A stretch of 35,769 nt of DNA from Planctomycetota bacterium (GCA_003389215.1 QQVP01000039.1:1-35769), one strand, 5' to 3'. Counted from the stretch's first letter, positions 15,056-25,400 are shown. Notes: a model not told the origin generated them from the sequence alone. A program made the numbers and translations.

Positions 15056-17305
15056 TCACACACGTCGGAGCAACTCAAGGCACGCCAGATTCCCCCATAA
15101 ATTGCGGTCGTCGCCGTTGTCGAGATTTGCCAAAGATTTGACAAAAGCAATGATGATATCGGTGCCCGCAGCAAGGCTTGCTCCCATATCGTCGAAGAAT
15201 CTGACGGTGAACTCGGAGTTCACGGCGAAGCGAGTGCACAGGCAAAACCTGGCGCCCCGGCGGACAATAAATGGAGCGCCACCGACGGGGTAGTCTCCCC
15301 ACGCCATTCGATAAGCGCCAGAATAACAGGCGGAAAGTATCACGTACGGAGACAAAACCGACTCAGGAACGACCTCTTCCGCCGGAATTCGTACCGTATC
15401 GCCAGCCCGATCGGACAGTAAGAACATCAATGGTGACATGCCGCCCTCCTCGCTCTCATCTACGACGCCGTGGACGGACAAGAAGACAAGACTGTCACTT
15501 GCAAGCGAATCCCGCAGCATCTTGGCAGTGCATTCCGATTGAACCGTGGCCGACGCGCCAAAGTGCTGCGCAAATACCCGAGCTTCGTCTGTGAAGTCAC
15601 GCCCGCTCCGACTCGCGCCATAGCCCAGGCCAACGACGCCAGATTCATGGACTGAAAGAGCGGCTTCTTGATTTCGCAAGAGCAGACTAAAACCCACCGC
15701 GAAGGGCATTCGACTCCAATCCATCCCATTAGCTCTAAGAAGCGCGCGCCATGGCACCATGTGGAAAAACGAATACGGATATAATCCGCAGATTGTAAAT
15801 TCGCTCGCGCGTTCAGCAATCCGTCTCCCCAACTCATGAATGATGGCTGGAATCGCATCAGCGCCCTCCTGGGTTTCAAGCCTCTGAGGAATTTGCTTGA
15901 TTTCCTGAGTAAGTTCATCGATCGCCTCGTTGCCTTCTGGAAGCGGAACAGCGAAATGTGTGACTTCGTCTTGGCCCACGATGAAAACGACGAGTTCGGG
16001 AGGTAGCGCGCAAATGACAATCACGACTTCTCCCTCGACAATCGTGGCTTGGGCATCGCGAACGAGCGAAATGTCGACCGACGGCGAATCGGCGTCAAAA
16101 GGATTGCGCTTGAGCACTCGTTGAATGAATTCCGAGTCGACTTCCACTCCATAGCCTAGAGCGCGACCAGTCTCGAATGCCAGCAGAGCCTCTTCGATTC
16201 GCCTCTGGTTGAGGAGGTGGCGCGCTAGTCGGCGAAAATGGTTATGCAGTGAGGAGCTGACCGTATTGAAGTCTTCGGGTGGGAGCGGTTGAGCGATTCG
16301 ATCGAACCACATCGCGGCGCCAGCCACCAGCACCCTGATAATCTCATCCGCGCTCTCGGCAGATTGCTCCATCAGTCCCGCTTCGACGTTCAGCAAGCGC
16401 GGACCGCCATAATCATCCCACTCGAGAGACGGAATCAGCGAGCGGGCATTTCCAAGCATTCGAAACCCTTCCTCCACCGCTCCATCCTTTTCCGCAATCT
16501 CCGCTCCAATGCAGAAGCGAAGAAATGCCAGCGGAGTGTCGCCCGTCTCAGCCGCTGCTTCGGCGGCGCGACGAATAGTCGGGAGACGTTGGTCTGGAGT
16601 TATTTGCGTTGATCCGAGCTGGATCAACGCAATATCGATTCGCGATCTTTGGCCTACATCGCCGATCGAATCTATGATTCCGCGCGCCTCCATCAACGCT
16701 GCCTCGGCAAGGTACGGCTCACCCAAAACATTCCATACCAGACCAAGGTTCGTAAGCGCATATGCTAGTGGCCAAGTCGAATCAGCGCCGTGTCGTCGAT
16801 AAATCTCACGAGCGTCTTCGAAACACTCGACCGCCGGCTGCCAAGCTCGGAAATTAAGTAGGACATTTCCAAGCGAGTTGAGCGTATCCGCTCGCTGAAT
16901 CTCCAAATCATCATCAAAATCGCAATTGTCCTCAGCCAGTGAGACCGATAATGCCAATGCGCGATGCAAGATGTCTACCGCCTCGCTCCATCGGCCTTGT
17001 TGACAAACGGCCTCTCCGAAATTTCGCAAGAATTGGACATGAGATGGCGGATGCGGGCATCCGTTACGTTCAATATGTTCCAGAGCTTGCCTCGCCCTTT
17101 CTTGTGCTTCCGGTGCGTTTCCGACTCGAAGATATGCCAAAGAGCAATTGCCAAGAGCCAAGCCATAGCAGGATGACTGCGCCGGCTCGGCTTCGAGGAT
17201 TGATATACAATCGACGAAGCGCCCTTCTCCTAAGGCGATCATACCTTGAGCGTAATTGTCTGTTGGTTCGAAATCGCCCATATACTGCCGGACAGGTAAG
17301 GACAT
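15056..17305 (-). CDS. TPR-CHAT caspase-like protease
   Basis: This 749-residue protein has an all-helical N-terminal half (about 20-390) containing tetratricopeptide-like repeats (for example around 96-120, 140-170 and 182-210). A C-terminal CHAT peptidase domain (about 480-749) belongs to the caspase/separase clan. The catalytic pair is His612 in L-S-V-H-G and Cys660 in L-S-A-C-Y-S-G. TPR-CHAT proteins serve as proteolytic effectors in bacterial defence, for example the Csx29-type partner of type III-E CRISPR effectors and gasdermin-activating proteases. No gasdermin or CRISPR gene is seen here. The ATG has GGAG eight bases upstream on the minus strand. It faces the papain-like gene tail to tail. 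Confidence 0.88.
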   Translation of the reverse strand: MSLPVRQYMGDFEPTDNYAQGMIALGEGRFVDCISILEAEPAQSSCYGLALGNCSLAYLRVGNAPEAQERARQALEHIERNGCPHPPSHVQFLRNFGEAVCQQGRWSEAVDILHRALALSVSLAEDNCDFDDDLEIQRADTLNSLGNVLLNFRAWQPAVECFEDAREIYRRHGADSTWPLAYALTNLGLVWNVLGEPYLAEAALMEARGIIDSIGDVGQRSRIDIALIQLGSTQITPDQRLPTIRRAAEAAAETGDTPLAFLRFCIGAEIAEKDGAVEEGFRMLGNARSLIPSLEWDDYGGPRLLNVEAGLMEQSAESADEIIRVLVAGAAMWFDRIAQPLPPEDFNTVSSSLHNHFRRLARHLLNQRRIEEALLAFETGRALGYGVEVDSEFIQRVLKRNPFDADSPSVDISLVRDAQATIVEGEVVIVICALPPELVVFIVGQDEVTHFAVPLPEGNEAIDELTQEIKQIPQRLETQEGADAIPAIIHELGRRIAERASEFTICGLYPYSFFHMVPWRALLRANGMDWSRMPFAVGFSLLLRNQEAALSVHESGVVGLGYGASRSGRDFTDEARVFAQHFGASATVQSECTAKMLRDSLASDSLVFLSVHGVVDESEEGGMSPLMFLLSDRAGDTVRIPAEEVVPESVLSPYVILSACYSGAYRMAWGDYPVGGAPFIVRRGARFCLCTRFAVNSEFTVRFFDDMGASLAAGTDIIIAFVKSLANLDNGDDRNLWGNLACLELLRRV

Positions 17306-17669
17306 GTTCGATTCTCCGCGCCGTAATCGTTAGACAATGAGGCAAGTTGCGATCGCCGAACACCCGCCGGATGGCGAGCAGCCAATACAGTTACCGGGGA
17401 TGAGCAGAAGACTCGATTCCATAACGACATTCTATCTTTGCACTTGGGCGAAACTTGCCAATCCTGTACTACTGCGCAGTCCGTTTATATCGGGCTGGAG
17501 ATCGATGCTAACCGCTTTGGAAGCTCTCCTGCGACGGTGACTGATCCACCACCACCTCGACGAACAAAGCGTGGTAGAGTTGACGGACGACGTCCAGGAT
17601 CTGATTATCCATGAGCCACTCGGCGCTGCAGGGATCCGATGGATTCTGTGCAGTGATTCACCTTCCAAA

Positions 17670-17754
17670 GTTGGTCGTCCTCTGATTAGATGGCTTCGAG
17701 ACCGCCGAAATCGTTGGCAGAATCGGCTGCGGTGCCGCCGCCCCATCTCGTAAC
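17670..17754 (+). repeat. Imperfect direct repeat, copy 2
   Basis: This is the second copy of the element at 14466-14551, in the same orientation, with roughly three quarters of positions matching and the best conservation in AAATCGTTGGCAGAA and the following GC-rich stem. It ends in CTCGTAAC, where copy 1 ends in ATCGTAAC. It lies 365 bp beyond the start of the CHAT gene. Confidence 0.6.
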
Positions 17755-18145
17755 CCTAACGATACCTTGAAGTTGCTTCTTGTCACCGTGAAGGGGGATT
17801 ATTTCACCGTGCCGGTCGGGACGATGCACGAATCCTCTTTCGCTGTGACGGATCGATTTCAGGAGACAGGACTAATCGTTCGCGGCTGGATATCCCATGC
17901 AAGTCGTATGGATCAAGTCGGAACCTCGTCGGTGTGTTGGATCAGGAGATAGTAGCTAATAGCTAAGGGGTTCAATTCCGCGAGATTGACATCAGAAGTT
18001 GAGTCCTTAAGCCACTACTCAAAGGGACTTCTCGATAAAGCCAAGATTCGTCTAGGTCGTATTTCTGCAATGGTTGCTCGTTTGAGTAATCCGATAACAC
18101 TGACGCAACGTAATCGTAAGTGGGCTGCTGTTCCAGTCCGGATGG
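17755..18145. other. Gene-poor boundary between defence and metal regions
   Basis: I see no supportable gene here, nor in 17306-17669 upstream of the repeat. Several 60-100-codon open frames exist on both strands, but they lack ribosome sites and protein-like composition. Short tandem TAGCTAA-like words occur near 17950. The stretch marks the change from the defence cluster to the metal-efflux cluster. Confidence 0.5.
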
Positions 18146-20332
18146 TCATGAGCGTGCGGAATTTAGCAATCTCAACCCGTTAAGAATCACGAGTAGCGAC
18201 GCACCCATATCGGCCGCTATCGCGGCCCACAGGGAGGCATAGCCGGCGAACGTGAGGACGACGAAGGTGGCTTTGACGGCCAGGGCGAACGTAATGTTCT
18301 GACGAATGACGGCCAAGGTGCGACGGGAGTGGCCGATCAGCCAGGGAAGTTTCGAGAGATCATCGGACATCAAGGCAATGTCCGCCGTTTCGATCGCCGC
18401 ATCACTGCCCACGGCTCCCATCGCGATGCCCAGGCTCGCACGGCCTAGTGCTGGTGCGTCGTTGACACCGTCGCCGATCATTGCGACCTGGCCATACTTG
18501 GCCACCAGCGATTCAACGGCACGGACTTTGTCTTCGGGCAGCAGTTCCGCCTCAACTTCGTCAATGCCCGCTTGGTTGGCGATCACATGCGCGGTGCCTT
18601 CGTTGTCGCCGGTGAGCATGACAAGGTGGTCGATGCCGGCTTCATGGAGCCGCTTGATCGTTTCAGCCGCCGTCGGTCGCAGAGAGTCGGCCAACGTAAG
18701 AAACCCACAGACGTGCGTGTCGTTGCCCACGACCACGACCGTGCGACCAGCCTGCTGCATTTCTTCGAGACGCTCATGCACGTCCGCCGTTTCTTGACCA
18801 CGTTCTTCCAGGAAGCGGTGCGAGCCGAGCCAATATGGTTTGCCGTTGATGCGACCCATAGCGCCCTTGCCTTGAATGATTTCAAATTCCTGAGCATCAA
18901 GGATTGGTACGCCGCGGTCGTGCGCGGCAGCCACGATCGCTTGTGCTAGTGGGTGGTTGCTATGCGACTCCAGAGCGGCCACTCGTTGAAGGAGTTCCAC
19001 ATCGTCGTGGCCACTCATGGGCACGATGTCTACTACTGAGGGCTTGCCCTCAGTAAGGGTCCCAGTCTTATCCATGGCGATGGCATTCAGACGAGCCGGT
19101 GCTTCGACATAGACGCCGCCTTTGACCAACACACCGTTTCGAGCGGCCGCCGCCAGTGCCGCCACGATGCTGACCGGCGTTGAGATGACCAAGGCGCACG
19201 GACACGCGATCACGAGTAGGACCAAGGATCGGTACAACCAATCGAGCCACGGACCGCCGAAGACCAACGGCGGAATCAGGAGAACGGCCGCTGCGAGGGC
19301 CATTACTGTGGGCGTATAGACTCGCGCGAACTTCTCGACCCATTGCTCTGACGGCGCACGACGCGATTGTGCTTCGCTAACCATGCGAATGATGTGGGCC
19401 AGTGTCGTGTCGCTAGCGGGCTTCGTGCATTCGATCACCAGCGTACCATTGCCGTTGATCGTGCCGGCAAAGATTTCCGAATCGGGGCTCTTGGCGACCG
19501 GCACGCTCTCGCCGGTGATCGGTGCCTGGTTTACGTCACTCGCTCCACGAACGACGGTGCCGTCAAGCGGGATCTTCTCACCGGGTCGCACAACGAAGAT
19601 GTTGCCAACAGCAACGTCATCCGGTGCGACTATCTGCTCATTGCCTTCGTCGTCACGCACGCGAGCGGTTGGCGGTGTCAGGTCCATGAGCGCCGCGATG
19701 GCTCGCCGAGCACGGCCGACGCTCCACGATTCCAGGAGCAGCGAGACGGAAAAGAGGAACGCCACCGTAACTGCTTCAAACCACTCGCCGATTGCCGCAG
19801 CGCCGATCACGGCGATGGTCATCAACAAGTTCATATCTGGCCGGAAGCCGACGGCCGCTCGCCATGCCTTGGGTACGACAAACCACACACCGGATACAAT
19901 TCCGATTGCATAGAGCAAGATCGAGATGAGCGGCACACCATGGGCCACGCCCATCCCTTCTGAACCCAGCGCAGTCATGATGCCGCCAGCCAGCCAGGCA
20001 TGCACCACCAAACCGCTCAAGCCAAACAGACCGCTGGCTCCAGTCAGTACAGTCCGGGCGTGCCGCTGCCAGAATCCTGCATCACCCACCGCGGAGGCCG
20101 TGGCCCGCCAAACCTCAGCCCGCATTCCCGTGCGCGCCACCGCCTGGATGATTGCTTCGGTCGAGACCGACTCCGGCCCCGACTCGACAACCAACTTGCC
20201 GTTAAGGATATCGAAGGCCAGCCGGTCCTCGTCGCCGACCATCGGTCCCAGTGCCCGTTTGAGCACGGCTATCTCCTCGGCACAGTGCATGCCATGGATT
20301 TTGAAAGCGAGTTCTGGAGGTGTCGTGCTCAT
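18146..20332 (-). CDS. Zn2+/Cd2+/Pb2+-exporting P1B-type ATPase (CadA/ZntA-like)
   Basis: This 728-residue inner-membrane pump should use ATP to export divalent soft metals. An N-terminal HMA domain carries G-M-H-C-A-E-E (Cys17, single-Cys form with Glu-Glu as in many Zn/Cd pumps). Membrane helices follow, then the actuator T-G-E-S (273-276) and the transport motif C-P-C (377-379). The phosphorylation site D-K-T-G-T-L-T (Asp421) and the H-S-N-H-P-L nucleotide-binding motif come next. The last membrane helix holds M-G-A-S-L-L-V, with an Asp just before it as in ZntA. Length fits the family. It is divergent from the His/Tyr-rich secreted protein at 20483. A damaged copy of its 5' end lies about 600 bp upstream. 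Confidence 0.95.
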   Translation of the reverse strand: MSTTPPELAFKIHGMHCAEEIAVLKRALGPMVGDEDRLAFDILNGKLVVESGPESVSTEAIIQAVARTGMRAEVWRATASAVGDAGFWQRHARTVLTGASGLFGLSGLVVHAWLAGGIMTALGSEGMGVAHGVPLISILLYAIGIVSGVWFVVPKAWRAAVGFRPDMNLLMTIAVIGAAAIGEWFEAVTVAFLFSVSLLLESWSVGRARRAIAALMDLTPPTARVRDDEGNEQIVAPDDVAVGNIFVVRPGEKIPLDGTVVRGASDVNQAPITGESVPVAKSPDSEIFAGTINGNGTLVIECTKPASDTTLAHIIRMVSEAQSRRAPSEQWVEKFARVYTPTVMALAAAVLLIPPLVFGGPWLDWLYRSLVLLVIACPCALVISTPVSIVAALAAAARNGVLVKGGVYVEAPARLNAIAMDKTGTLTEGKPSVVDIVPMSGHDDVELLQRVAALESHSNHPLAQAIVAAAHDRGVPILDAQEFEIIQGKGAMGRINGKPYWLGSHRFLEERGQETADVHERLEEMQQAGRTVVVVGNDTHVCGFLTLADSLRPTAAETIKRLHEAGIDHLVMLTGDNEGTAHVIANQAGIDEVEAELLPEDKVRAVESLVAKYGQVAMIGDGVNDAPALGRASLGIAMGAVGSDAAIETADIALMSDDLSKLPWLIGHSRRTLAVIRQNITFALAVKATFVVLTFAGYASLWAAIAADMGASLLVILNGLRLLNSARS

Positions 20333-20482
20333 GCTAATGAGATCGGAGAGCCGATGTCGTGAAGTGCAGGACCGGACCGAAGCAGAGGCGATTCCATATC
20401 CAAAACTTGTCGGAATTAGGTAGTGACCGTAGTATTCTGGTAGTGCTGATTGGGTGCCACTCGTTGACTAGGACTTCTAGCC

Positions 20483-20950
20483 ATGACGCCTCACGCCTAT
20501 TTGCGGCTGTTCTTCCTCGTAACGGCTAGCTCGTGCTTCACGTTGCTGCCTGCACGCCGATCTCACGCTGACGATGCACAGTCGCAGCCGAATCAGCAGC
20601 CCATCGCCGCTTGGCAAGTCCAATCAAGCCATGAGCCAGTCGTCCGCTATGTTTCTGGCCGGATTAGTCACCGTGCGAACCATTACGGCCAACGCTACGG
20701 CCGCACCGTGCATCACTACTACAGCTCTCCCTTCTACCAGTACTATGCAGGACGTACTAGTCACCGTCGGGTACATCATGGTCAACGCTACGGGCGCACT
20801 GTCCATCATTTCTACACTACCTCTCCCAACTACCGAAGATATTCCTGCGATCGACGTCCTTCATATCGGCCTTCCCCGGCGATGTCTGACCAGCAACCCA
20901 TACCGAAAAAAGTCGATCGCGCTGAACGGACCACCGACTCTGGTCAATAA
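20483..20950 (+). CDS. Secreted His/Tyr-rich repeat protein
   Basis: This 155-residue product begins with a signal peptide (hydrophobic 8-22, cleavage likely after S-H-A or nearby). It then contains a duplicated motif with H-G-Q-R-Y-G-R-T-V-H-H-Y/F-Y (and N-H-Y-G-Q-R-Y-G-R in the first copy). The many His and Tyr residues suggest periplasmic metal binding, in keeping with the neighbouring metal pump, but no family is recognised. AGGA lies about 8-10 bases before the ATG. The 3' end runs into the pseudogene of the ATPase on the other strand, so the original C-terminus may have been replaced at that junction. Confidence 0.6.
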   Translation: MTPHAYLRLFFLVTASSCFTLLPARRSHADDAQSQPNQQPIAAWQVQSSHEPVVRYVSGRISHRANHYGQRYGRTVHHYYSSPFYQYYAGRTSHRRVHHGQRYGRTVHHFYTTSPNYRRYSCDRRPSYRPSPAMSDQQPIPKKVDRAERTTDSGQ

Positions 20951-21231
20951 CGTCCAGGTATGCCGCTGTCAGAATTGTGAATCATGTTCCGAGTCGGTTG
21001 TGCCCTGCCAAACCTCAGCTCGCATTCCTGTGGGCGCCACAGCTTCGATGATCGCTTCGGTCGCGACCGACTCCGGCCCCGACTCGACGATTAATTCGGC
21101 GTTGAGGATATCAAAGGTCAGCCGGTTCTCACCGCCCACGAGCAGTCCCAACGCCCGTTTGAGGAGGGCCACTTCCTCAGCACAGTCCATGCCGCATATT
21201 CGTAGAATCAGTTCTGCTTACCTTGTGCTCA
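20915..21231 (-). pseudogene. Truncated duplicate of the P1B ATPase 5' end
   Basis: On the minus strand this copies the first ~100 codons of the ATPase at 20332. It starts ATG-AGC-ACA as the functional gene does and includes G-M-D-C-A-E-E. The stretch R-L-T-F-D-I-L-N and the block E-S-G-P-E-S-V are also shared, as is T-G-M-R-A-E-V-W. Codon 5 is a TAA stop, and the Trp codon matching Trp88 of the functional gene is TGA. Homology then fades near 20915, where the His/Tyr gene ends. The protein identity over the HMA part is high but not complete, so the duplication is not very recent. No pump can be made from it. An internal ATG at the HMA motif could still give a 73-residue HMA fragment. Confidence 0.85.
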
Positions 21232-21251
21232 TGACTTGTGAGGCTTTGTAC

Positions 21252-21743
21252 TTAGGTGAGCTCAATCACGCGTACATGGAGTTTATCCGTTTCGAGGATC
21301 ACAATCGTGGGACGACCGAAGCTCCAGCCGCCCGTCTCGCCCGGATTGATGAATAGCCGACCGCATTCATCACGCTGAATCCGCGGTTTATGCGTGTGTC
21401 CATACACGCCGACATCAAACGCATTATCTGCGCCACAAAATTGCCGCTCCATGTGCGCGATAACAAACCTCGTGCCGTCCGCTGCCTCAAATCGCACGGG
21501 TGGCTCCTCGTAAAGAGTAGCCACAATCCTCAAGCCCGCACGCAATCCAGTCTTGTTTCCTTCGTTATCGCCGAAGCACCCAATCAGCGGGCAACACAAA
21601 GCGCGCAATGGCGGCACAGCAATCGTCGAGACGAGATCACCTGCAAAGATGACGCGTTCGCACTCAGCTCGATTAAATTGGTCCACCGCTAAGCGGATAT
21701 TATCCAGGTGGTCGTGTGAGTCCGCAAAGATGCCAATTCGCAT
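21252..21743 (-). CDS. YfcE/MJ0936-type metallophosphoesterase
   Basis: This 163-residue calcineurin-like phosphoesterase has the metal-binding motifs in order: D-S-H-D-H (9-13), G-D-L (40-42), G-D-N-E (about 57-60), an H-M in the I-A-H-M segment, and G-H-T-H-K-P near residue 115-120. The family hydrolyses phosphodiesters or monoesters with two divalent metal ions. The physiological substrate cannot be told from sequence. It lies just downstream of the CzcA-lipoprotein set on the same strand, 195 bp after the lipoprotein stop, so cotranscription is possible but not assured. Confidence 0.9.
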   Translation of the reverse strand: MRIGIFADSHDHLDNIRLAVDQFNRAECERVIFAGDLVSTIAVPPLRALCCPLIGCFGDNEGNKTGLRAGLRIVATLYEEPPVRFEAADGTRFVIAHMERQFCGADNAFDVGVYGHTHKPRIQRDECGRLFINPGETGGWSFGRPTIVILETDKLHVRVIELT

Positions 21744-21938
21744 ACAGCGATACTCCTCGCTATTGACGGCGTCAATCGCAAGACAACGATCGTTGAACCG
21801 TCATGCATCAGCTAAACGGATGACTGCTGGCCGTGGCGGAATGTCCCTGTCCGGGATTACCGTCGTCATTGATACTCTCAAGCGTTCGCTGAGAACAGAC
21901 AGCTCAGGAATCGCAATGACAGCCGTCTCTGCATAATC

Positions 21939-22319
21939 TTATTCTTCAGGTTCGGGCGGTGCCTGGCCAAATTTCGCCTTGTAGAGCTTTGCAAACTTTT
22001 CCGCACGTGACGGATCACATTTGAAGCACTGCGACTCGGCTCGGTTGTGTTCCTCACACCAATCGCCCCTAGCCTTGAACCCCGCCGCAGCCTTTGAACT
22101 GCAAAGACTGCATTCTTCCTCGGGGATGCCGTGCTCAACACACCACCAACCGCCGTGACCGTGGCCCTCTTCGTGAGCTTCCTTGTCGTGGTCGTGGGAC
22201 GTCTTGGAGACTGGCGTTGAGCTATCGTCACTCATCTGTTGGCTGCAACCGATTGTGATTACTGCAAGAGATAACAACAGGCCAAAAATCGCACTTCGCC
22301 CAATTAACGTTCTGCTCAT
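21939..22319 (-). CDS. Cys/His-rich lipoprotein of the RND metal efflux set
   Basis: This 126-residue lipoprotein has a signal peptide and lipobox (I-T-I-G-C, Cys25). A His-rich segment follows (H-D-H-D-K-E-A-H-E-E-G-H-G-H, 42-55). Two Cys modules come next: W-W-C-V-E-H-G-I-P-E-E-E-C-S-L-C and D-W-C-E-E-H-N-R-A-E-S-Q-C-F-K-C. The same W-C-x-E-H module occurs in the N-terminus of the CzcB-like adaptor encoded at 27420, so the two proteins probably bind the same metal or each other in the periplasm. It follows the CzcA gene by 128 bp. A periplasmic metal buffer or chaperone is the likely role, by inference. Confidence 0.8.
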   Translation of the reverse strand: MSRTLIGRSAIFGLLLSLAVITIGCSQQMSDDSSTPVSKTSHDHDKEAHEEGHGHGGWWCVEHGIPEEECSLCSSKAAAGFKARGDWCEEHNRAESQCFKCDPSRAEKFAKLYKAKFGQAPPEPEE

Positions 22320-22447
22320 AATTCACTCCTTCTCGAAACGTGGTTGGGGGAACAGTAGCTAGCAGGGTCAACAGAGATCCTGTTTTCCTCTATTCAAGTC
22401 AATCCGGTCTTACTCAGTTACGAGAGGTTGCGAAGTCTGTTCTACGA

Positions 22448-25400
22448 TCATTCGCTGCTCACTTCTGCCAGTTCGATCTCCGCTTCCACCGCAGGCGACT
22501 CGTGGCGCTCAACCTTTCTTCTGACTGGCCCGGCAAACACCATGTACAGCACTCGTAGTACGAGTAACGACATGACCATCCCGCTGATGACGCCACCGAT
22601 CACGACGGTTGCGAGAGGTCGTTGCACTTCGGCTCCCATGCCGGTATTGAGTGCCATTGGTACAAATCCCAAGGCCGCGACCAACGTCGTCATCAACACT
22701 GGGCGCAGCCTCGTCATCGCCGCCGTCTCGACCGCGTCTTCCAACCCCATGCCTCTCCGGCGCAAGCGGCGAATCGTGGAGACGAGAAGCATGTCATCCA
22801 GCACGGCAACGCCAGACAACACCACAAAGCCCACAGCCGCCGAAATGGAAAACGGCATGTCGCGAACCCACAGTGCAATAATTCCACCCGTCCAGGCGAA
22901 CGGTACCGCAGTGAATACGCGAATCGCGTCAATCACGTTGTTGTAGGTCATATACAGCAGGCCGAAGATCAACACCAGCGCGAGGGGAACCACGACCATC
23001 AGCCGACGACGAGCGCTGATCAGATTTTCAAATTGGCCACCCCATTCGAGATGATACCGACCCGGCGGAAGCTGGACCTCTGCTTCGATGCGGCGCTGAG
23101 CCTCTGCCACGAAGCTACCCATGTCTCGACCGCGAATGTTTGAGGAGATCGTGATTCGACGGTACCCCCATTCTCGCGTGATAGTCGACGGGCCTTCCAT
23201 GAGCTCAATGTCAGCCAATCTCGCGAGTGGAATCCACTGACCGGAAGGAGTTCGCAATTGGACTGCACCTATCGTTGCCGGGCTGGCACGAACGTCTTCA
23301 GGCAGCCGGACGACCAACGGGAAACGAAGCTGGCCCTCAAACACCTCTCCCAACTCATAGCTCCCCAGCGATTCGACAAGATCCAAGACTTGCCTGGCCG
23401 AGACACCGTAGCGGGCAATCTCATCTTGTTTGATCTTGATTTGCAGAACCGGCTGCCCTGTGATTTGTTCAACCGCCACATCGGCATTGCCGTCGATCGA
23501 CCGCAACACGCGCTCGATTTCCTCGGCCTTGTCAACCAAGACGTCGAAATCGTCGCCAAACAGTTTTACCGCAACGTCAGATCGCACGCCCGAGATCATC
23601 TCATTCAGCCGCATCTCGATCGGCTGAGTCATGGCGATACGTTGTCCAGGAAGTTCTCGAAGGCTCTGTTGAATCAGCGTGGTCAATTCAGCTTGTGTCT
23701 CGGCTCGCGTCCATTGACTGCGAGGCGTCAGCGTGATGAACAGGTCCGACAGTTCGACCCCCATCGGATCGGTCGCAACTTCGGCGCTGCCGATACGTGT
23801 CCACACGTGTACGACTTCATCGGGAAACTCTTTAAGGATCGCTCGCTCCATTTGCGTGTTGTAACGGATGGATTCGTCCAGATTGGTGCCTGCCAGCCGT
23901 ACGACATTGATGGCAATCGCGCCCTCGGACAGCTTTGGCACAAATTCCGATCCAAGGTTGGGAGCAATCAACCCGAAGGCGATCACGAGTAGACATAGCG
24001 CGAAACCGATCACGGCCAGTTTGTGGTGCATCGTGAAATGCAGGACTGGTTGATAGAGCCTTTTGATCCAGCGGATTAGAAAGGGCTCGCGCTCCTCCAT
24101 TCGCCGGGGCAGGACATAACTTGCGAGCACGGGCATCAGCGTCAGGGACAAGACCATCGAACCAGCCAGTGCGAAGATGACGGTCAACGCCATCGGCCGA
24201 AACAGCTTGCCTTCGACACCTTCGAGCGTAAGGATCGGCAAATATACAATCATGATGATCAGTTCGCCAAACATCGTGGGCTTCCGTACTTCGACGGCAG
24301 CATCACGTATGACATCAATCTTGGCCATTCCTCGCGGTATGCCATGCGACAGCTTTCGTACGCAGTTTTCGATCATCACAACGGAGCTGTCGACGACGAG
24401 ACCGAAGTCGATCGCACCCAAGCTGAGAAGACTAGCCGCGATGCCAAAGCGCAACATGCCCGAGAAGGCGAAAAGCATAGAAAGCGGAATCGCCAACGCG
24501 ACGATTAGGCCGGCCCGCAAGTTGCCGAGGAACATGAACAACACTGCGATGACAAGTAGCCCACCTTCAAAAAGGTTGCTTTCAACTGTCTCGATGACGT
24601 GGTCCACCAATTCGGTGCGATCATACACGGCTTCGATTTCGACACCTGGCGGTAACGTGGCAGTGATTTCCTTCAGCTTCACTTTGAGCTCGTTGGTTAC
24701 CTCATGACTGTTTTCGCCCATGAGCATGAAGCCCAGGCCATAGACAACCTCACCCCTGCCATCGGCCGTCACTGCACCACGGCGGATTTCGTGACCGATC
24801 TGAACGTCCGCCACATCACGCGCATGAATTGGCACACCGTCTTTGGCTTTGATGACGATGTTTTCGATCTGCTCGATGTTGACCGTCCGGCCAATACCGT
24901 GGACGAGCAGCATCTCGGTGTTTTGTGTGATATTACCCCCGCCCACGTTCCGATTATTGGCGCTCACCGCCTCCACGACCTCATCGAAAGTCAGACCGTG
25001 CTTAATCAAGCGGTCTGGATCGATTCGCAACTGATACTGTTTCTCGAATCCACCCCAACTGTTCACCTCCGCAGTGCCGCTCACGGTGCGGAGCTGTGGC
25101 TTGATGATCCAGTCGTGGATCGTACGTAGCTCTGTTAGCTTTTCCTCTTGACGCTCTTTCGGCAATGTCGAGATATCGACTCCGTCAAGCCGCACGATGT
25201 AATGAAAGACTTCACCGAGGCCCGTTGAAACGGGTCCCATCTTGGGCCGCTCGATGCCGACCGGCAGTTCAACGGTCGTGAGTCGTTCGTTAATCAGCTG
25301 CCGTGCGAAGTAAATGTCGACGCCATCCTCGAAAACGACAACGACCTGAGACAGGCCGAATTTCGAGATCGATCGCAGCTTTTCCAAGCCAGGCAGACCG

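Noticed and set aside
17432..17746. A 104-codon minus-strand frame upstream of the CHAT gene.
   Set aside because: It has no ribosome site, its product is dominated by Arg/Ser/Trp as in shadow frames, and it crosses the repeat copy.
14466..17754. The repeat pair as integron attC sites with gene cassettes.
   Set aside because: GTTAGAC occurs near 17328, but the repeats lack paired RYYYAAC and GTTRRRY core sites, and the two genes are convergent, not in the same direction as cassettes usually are.
19367..19963. Open frames of 176-198 codons on the plus strand inside the P-type ATPase gene.
   Set aside because: The minus strand encodes a complete ATPase with all motifs. The plus-strand products have no recognisable family.
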